Positions 60,394 to 64,000 of a stretch of 64,000 bases of DNA are shown here, piece by piece; positions within the stretch are counted from its first letter, which is position 1, and every line of letters starts with the position of its first letter. The DNA is taken from contig JACPWG010000103.1 of NCBI GenBank assembly GCA_016197205.1, forward strand, positions 62,001 through 126,000, in the 5' to 3' direction. The DNA comes from Planctomycetota bacterium (GTDB lineage: Bacteria; Planctomycetota; MHYJ01; WSZJ01; JACPWG01). A model generated the notes under the pieces. The model was given only the letters and a program-made list of their open reading frames with translations. It had not been told where the DNA came from and made no database searches. Made by a program: the position numbers and the translations under genes.

Positions 60394-61986
60394 ATCAGCC
60401 TCTTCGGCGCGGTTTACGGCCTCGGCTGGGCCACCTTCATCGTGCTTGCCGTCTATGCGGTCATCTTGGATCGACGCCGCAAGCGTGAGATCCCGACGCC
60501 CTGGCTCGAAGCGGCCCGCCGCCTGGGTCTGCGGCTGTTCCCGGAGGAGTGGGGTCGGTCTGCGCGGATGAACGGGCTCGTGGACGGGCTCGAGATCGAG
60601 GCCACGTGCCGCCGCGAGCCTCAGGGAGTTGCGGAGTCCCACGGCGGTTCGGTCGCCGCTGTGGGCATGCCCAAGGGCCTTGCGATCGGCTCGGAAAACC
60701 TCTTCACGGTTGCCGCGGGCGCGCTCGGAGGGAGGGATCTCCAGCTCGGGCACGCGTGGTTCGACAAGGAGATCCGTATCGACGGCCCCGAGGCGGAAAC
60801 GCTGGCCCTCCTGGATGAAGACTGCCGGCGCAGCGTCCTTTCCCACGTGAAGCGGCACGCGGGTCGCATCTCCGGCGGACGCGTCTCCTACGCCTTCACC
60901 GTCGCCTCGCCGGACGCGAGCAGGATCGTGCGCGGTGTGCATGAGGCTGCCGGCATCGCCCGCCTGCTCTCGCTCGACGGGAAGCGCGTGCAGGAGCTCC
61001 TTCTTCGCAACGTGCAGCTCGACTCGATCCCGGGTGTCCGCGAACGCAACTTCGAGGTCCTCGTTCGCGACTTCCCGAACAGCGAGGAGGCCGTCCGCGC
61101 ATGCGACTCCATGCTCGAGCGGGGGTGCGATCCAGGCCTCCTCCTGCGCGCGGCGGACGGTCTCGGCGCGCGAGGGTGGCCGATCCTCATCCGGCTATCG
61201 GGCGCCACGACGATGTCGGAGGCCGCGCGTCTCGCCGCGCTCGAGCGGCTGATCGCGCAGCTCCCACGGGAAGAGTTGCTTCCCGTCCTCGAGCGTGCGC
61301 TCGCCTCGGCCGAGTCCGCGTCCTCGCCGGCGGCCGCGGCGATCCGCGCATTCGGACGGCTAGCCCACATGCCCGCGCTCGGGTCGATTCTTCCGCTGGC
61401 GGGAAGCGCGGAGCCGGCGATCGCCACCGCGGTGGCGGAGGCGCTTGCGGATTTCGGCGAGCTTGACGCGGTCAACCACGCCGTCGCGCAGGGCGCCGCG
61501 CGCATCGAGGCTGCGCTGATCGGCCTGCTCCAGCACACGGCGGTGCGCGCGCGACTCGCCGCGGCGAAGGGGCTCGGGCGGGTCGGCAGCGTGGGCGCGG
61601 TGGAAGCGCTGCTTGCGTGCTGGAACTCCGGCCAATTCCTCCAACCCGAGGTGGCGGGCGCGGCACGGGAAGCCGCGCGCAAGATCCAAGCACGCGTCGG
61701 GGCCGTGAATGCCGGCCGGCTCTCCCTCGCCGACGTGGGCGTGGATGCGGGCTCGCTCAGCCTCGCCTGCCCCGAAGGGGGGCTGTCTCTCGCGGATCGC
61801 CGTGCGGGGGAGTGCGGCGCCGCCCTGAATGCCCTGTTGCCTGTGGACCACGCTCCAACGGAGGACGCTGGGACCGGATCAGGGGGGGAGGAGAGCGGGC
61901 CTGGGTCGTCGGTCGATCCGCCTGACGCGAGCGAGCCGAAGCGGCGGCGGTCGCGCGACCCCCGGCTCGGGCCGGGGCCCGGCTGA
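60394..61986 (+). CDS. Membrane-anchored HEAT-repeat protein, start uncertain
   Basis: The product, about 530 residues, has a membrane helix at its very N-terminus (LFGAVYGLGWATFIVLAVYA), a beta-rich domain (about 60-190) and HEAT-like helical repeats (200-480; for example LAAAKGLGRVGSVGAVEALL), ending in a Gly/Pro/Arg-rich tail. A perfect AAGGAGG at 60382 is followed after five bases by ATC, with no ATG, GTG or TTG at the right distance in frame; the next in-frame GTG (60439) would cut into the membrane helix and an upstream GTG is at 60247. AUC initiation or a base error are both possible. HEAT proteins A and B lie at 51-54 kb. Confidence 0.7.
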   Translation: MSLFGAVYGLGWATFIVLAVYAVILDRRRKREIPTPWLEAARRLGLRLFPEEWGRSARMNGLVDGLEIEATCRREPQGVAESHGGSVAAVGMPKGLAIGSENLFTVAAGALGGRDLQLGHAWFDKEIRIDGPEAETLALLDEDCRRSVLSHVKRHAGRISGGRVSYAFTVASPDASRIVRGVHEAAGIARLLSLDGKRVQELLLRNVQLDSIPGVRERNFEVLVRDFPNSEEAVRACDSMLERGCDPGLLLRAADGLGARGWPILIRLSGATTMSEAARLAALERLIAQLPREELLPVLERALASAESASSPAAAAIRAFGRLAHMPALGSILPLAGSAEPAIATAVAEALADFGELDAVNHAVAQGAARIEAALIGLLQHTAVRARLAAAKGLGRVGSVGAVEALLACWNSGQFLQPEVAGAAREAARKIQARVGAVNAGRLSLADVGVDAGSLSLACPEGGLSLADRRAGECGAALNALLPVDHAPTEDAGTGSGGEESGPGSSVDPPDASEPKRRRSRDPRLGPGPG

Positions 61987-62113
61987 GTAGACTCGGTTGA
62001 CCTCGTTCGAGCAGTCAGGTACACGTTCCCGATGCCGTCCATCCATGCTCCGCCGGCTTGTCGCCGGCGGGGAGAGTGGGGGCGGGCGGGGACACACCTT
62101 TTGGGGGATCGAC

Positions 62114-62602
62114 ATGTCCAAACTCCGCTGGGGCCTCGTGGCCCTGCTGATCACGATCGCGTGGTCTGCCGGCATCGCTCCGCGCGCGAGCGCGGGCGAG
62201 GGCCACTACGGCCCGCGCCAGTACTACGGTCCGTGGAGGTACTACGCGGCCAACAAGTGCTCTTATCGCACCTACTACTACAAGCCGCACGCGACCTATT
62301 CGGGCTGGAAGCACCATTACGTGATGTACTACTCGCACAAGCCGAAGTACTACTACTATTACAACCCCTACAAGAAGAGCTATTGGGGACGCTGCGGGGT
62401 GGACACGGACGGCAAGGACCTCTACTCCATGCTCGCCGAGGGCGACCGCAAGGCCACGCTCGAAGAGATCCCGGAGGAGAAATTCCCGCAGCCGAGCGCT
62501 GCGCCGGCGATCCCGGAATCGAGCGACAACGTCACTCTCGACCTGCCGCCGGACGACCTTCCCCCCCCGACCGGAGAGCCCGAGCAGGGCCTTCCGAAGT
62601 AG
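62114..62602 (+). CDS. Tyr-rich secreted protein of unknown function
   Basis: The 162-residue product begins MSKLRWGLVALLITIAWSAG and has a signal peptide ending near residue 28. The mature N-terminal half (30-95) is extremely rich in Tyr, with motifs such as YYYKPHATYSGWKHHYVMYY and KPKYYYYYNPYKK; the C-terminal half is acidic and Pro-rich (PPDDLPPPTGEPEQG). I recall similar small Tyr-rich exported proteins in planctomycetes but no known function. They could be structural or cross-linked. A possible promoter (TTGACC, 17 bp, TACACG) lies at 61997-62025. Confidence 0.7.
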   Translation: MSKLRWGLVALLITIAWSAGIAPRASAGEGHYGPRQYYGPWRYYAANKCSYRTYYYKPHATYSGWKHHYVMYYSHKPKYYYYYNPYKKSYWGRCGVDTDGKDLYSMLAEGDRKATLEEIPEEKFPQPSAAPAIPESSDNVTLDLPPDDLPPPTGEPEQGLPK

Positions 62603-63186
62603 CGAGCGTCTCGGCGCGCCGGCCTCCGGGTCGGCGCGCCGTCTGCATCGGTCCTGCATCATCGTCCCGCACATCTGGCGGGTCAAGCGCGAGTGTTGCA
62701 GATTCGATCTCACCCTCTCCCCTCGTGGGCGAGTGGGCTGGGGGAGAGTGGTGCCACGGGCGTTGCGCCCCCGTTCAATTTTGGTTGCGGTCTCCTCCTC
62801 CGCTAATCGTTCGAAGTTTGTTTTCTTGCGACAACTCTCGGTGATGCGCGACGTAAAGAACACGAATTCCACGAACTACGCGAATTTCACGAAGGGGGCA
62901 TGTACAACCGACGCATCGTCCTCTCTTCGTGAAATTCGGCGGCTCCGTGAAATTCGTGTTCCCGTCCTTTTGTCGGGGCACCTCGTGTCGCAGGCCACTC
63001 CCGGTTCGTCTGCGGCGCCGCCGCGCTGTGCTAGCTACGGGGTTCACACTTTGGCACTGCCCTGCGCCTTGCCAATCGCCGCAGGGGCATGGCGCTGTCG
63101 TGCTCACCAAGCGAGCATCGATTGTCGGCCACGCGCGATGGCAGCGGCAGTTTGAACCTGGATCGGTGCGGCTCGAAGAGGTCGGC
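62603..63186. repeat. Repeat family R4-like element with CACGAATT hairpin
   Basis: A fold-back hairpin spans 62859-62960: the left arm is built from CACGAATTCCACGAA-type units and the right arm is the complement (TTCGTGAAATTCG). It is preceded at 62803-62836 by TCGTTCGAAGTTTGTTTTCT, a flank shared with the unrelated CACAGATT hairpin at 22083. Nothing else is recognised in 62603-62800 or 62970-63186. Confidence 0.75.
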
Positions 63187-64000
63187 ATGGACGCAAGCGA
63201 CCCGCGAAGCGCGGCACATTCGCAGCGGAGCCTGCGCGCCCGCCTTTCCCTCGAAGGGCTCGCGACGGGCGACGCCTTCGGCGAATGCTTCTTCGGAGCA
63301 CCTGCGCACGTCGAGTCTCTGCTCGAGCGGCGCGCGCTCCGGCCGCCACCCTGGCGGTACACCGACGACACGGTCATGGCCCTTGCAATCACGGAGATCC
63401 TCGAAGAGCACGGTCGAATCGAGCAGGACGCGCTCGCCGAGCGCTTCGGGAGAAAATACCTCCGCGATCCGGCGAGAGGCTACGGCGGCGGCGCGCACGG
63501 CATCCTTTCGAGCCTCGGTCAGGGGGGCGACTGGCGCGTGGCTGCGCGGAGTGCGTTCGAAGGCATGGGCTCCATGGGCAACGGCGGAGCGATGCGTGCG
63601 GACCCCGTGGGTGCGTTTTTCGCCGACGACTTGGCCGCCGCGGCGAGAAACGCCGGGCTCTCCGCGGAAGTGACGCACGCGCATCCGGAAGGAGTGGCCG
63701 GCGCCATCGCGGTGGCCGTGGCAGCGGGCTGGGTGGCCTCCCATGCTCCGCCGGGGTCGACCACCGACCTGTCCCGCGCCGGCTCGAGGATGTTCGAAGC
63801 GGTGCTCGACCTCGTCCCGGACTGCGAAACAAGGGCGCACATTGCGCGCGCCGCGGCGCTTTCGTTGTCCTACGATGTCCGCACGGCAGTGGCAGCGCTG
63901 GGGAATGGGTCGCGCGTGATCGCCCAGGACACGGTCCCATTCGCGCTTTGGTGCGCTGCCCGCCACCTGGGCAACTACGAAGAGGCGCTGTGGACCACGG
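63187..64000 (+). CDS. ADP-ribosylglycohydrolase (DraG family), partial at window end
   Basis: The reading frame starts ATG GAC (MDASDPRSAAHSQRSLRARL), has AGAGG five bases upstream, and runs off the window after 271 codons. Motifs of ADP-ribosylglycohydrolases are present: GDAFGE (28-33), YTDDTVMA (58-65, metal-binding) and GNGGAMR (131-137). These dimagnesium enzymes remove ADP-ribose from proteins, as DraG does for dinitrogenase reductase. No ADP-ribosyltransferase is seen in the window, so the substrate is unknown. The family is usually about 300-350 residues, so only the C-terminal end is missing. Confidence 0.9.
   Translation, partial: MDASDPRSAAHSQRSLRARLSLEGLATGDAFGECFFGAPAHVESLLERRALRPPPWRYTDDTVMALAITEILEEHGRIEQDALAERFGRKYLRDPARGYGGGAHGILSSLGQGGDWRVAARSAFEGMGSMGNGGAMRADPVGAFFADDLAAAARNAGLSAEVTHAHPEGVAGAIAVAVAAGWVASHAPPGSTTDLSRAGSRMFEAVLDLVPDCETRAHIARAAALSLSYDVRTAVAALGNGSRVIAQDTVPFALWCAARHLGNYEEALWTT

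Noticed and set aside
63089..63673. A 194-codon plus-strand frame at the window's right end
   Set aside because: The overlapping frame from 63187 carries GDAFGE, TDDT and GNGGAMR, so the ADP-ribosylglycohydrolase is real and this other frame is a shadow.

Overview
The window is a high-GC bacterial chromosome segment, roughly 70% G+C by eye, with about 40 supported protein genes and an unusually dense set of non-coding repeats. The gene content points to Planctomycetota or a close relative. Evidence: several very large Ser/Thr kinases with TPR or FGE-sulfatase domains, ECF-type sigma factors of planctomycete style, a zinc-ribbon/Yip1 membrane protein, a DUF4129/DUF4350 pair, a Tyr-rich secreted protein, and intergenic palindromes of a kind I recall from planctomycete genomes. 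This is inference from content; there is no rRNA or marker gene. I see no tRNA, rRNA, IS transposase or CRISPR array.

Layout. 0-12.6 kb: a lipoprotein solute-binding protein, a membrane protein, a double UspA fused to PCP_red-like domains, a divergent REC-PAS regulator, a secreted HEGGH metallopeptidase, then dinG and an rfbD-like gene as a pair. 12.6-14.3 kb: a ribbon-helix-helix/Fic toxin-antitoxin-like module between repeats, with a palindrome over its promoter. 14.7-24.98 kb: a small-GTPase signalling region. It holds a tail-anchored MglA-type GTPase, three roadblock/LC7 proteins (one apparently truncated by a repeat) and a DUF4388-TPR-PEGA-PQQ protein on the minus strand, and a divergent STAS / GT-C / ECF sigma operon on the plus strand. 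25-34 kb: a Yip1-like protein and two tandem paralogous membrane Ser/Thr kinases with TPR-rich output regions. 34.2-37.6 kb: a promoter, a cobalamin riboswitch and a TonB-dependent receptor, then a GNAT acetyltransferase. 38-44.8 kb: DUF4129, DUF4350, an M28 peptidase homologue lacking its general base, and a rhomboid protease. 45.4-49.5 kb: a sigma factor, a membrane protein and a zinc-ribbon/kinase/FGE-like receptor. 50-62.6 kb: an island of exported proteins, comprising a putative His-Cys (caspase/CHAT-like) hydrolase, two paralogous HEAT-like proteins, a BNR-type propeller, an M6-like metalloprotease, a HEAT membrane protein and a Tyr-rich protein. The window ends inside an ADP-ribosylglycohydrolase.

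Non-coding layer. At least eight repeat families occur, most bounded by inverted repeats. Several touch stop codons (157, 12636, 14150, 16834, 18726, 24974 and 25106), and one copy appears to have replaced the C-terminus of an MglB-like gene. Four intergenic hairpin types are built from short tandem units that fold back on themselves; two types share a flank, suggesting modular elements with interchangeable hairpin cassettes.

Regulation. Many genes have readable sigma70-type promoters (TTGAC-like box, 16-18 bp, TANNNT-like box). Most starts were set by GGAGG-like ribosome binding sites.
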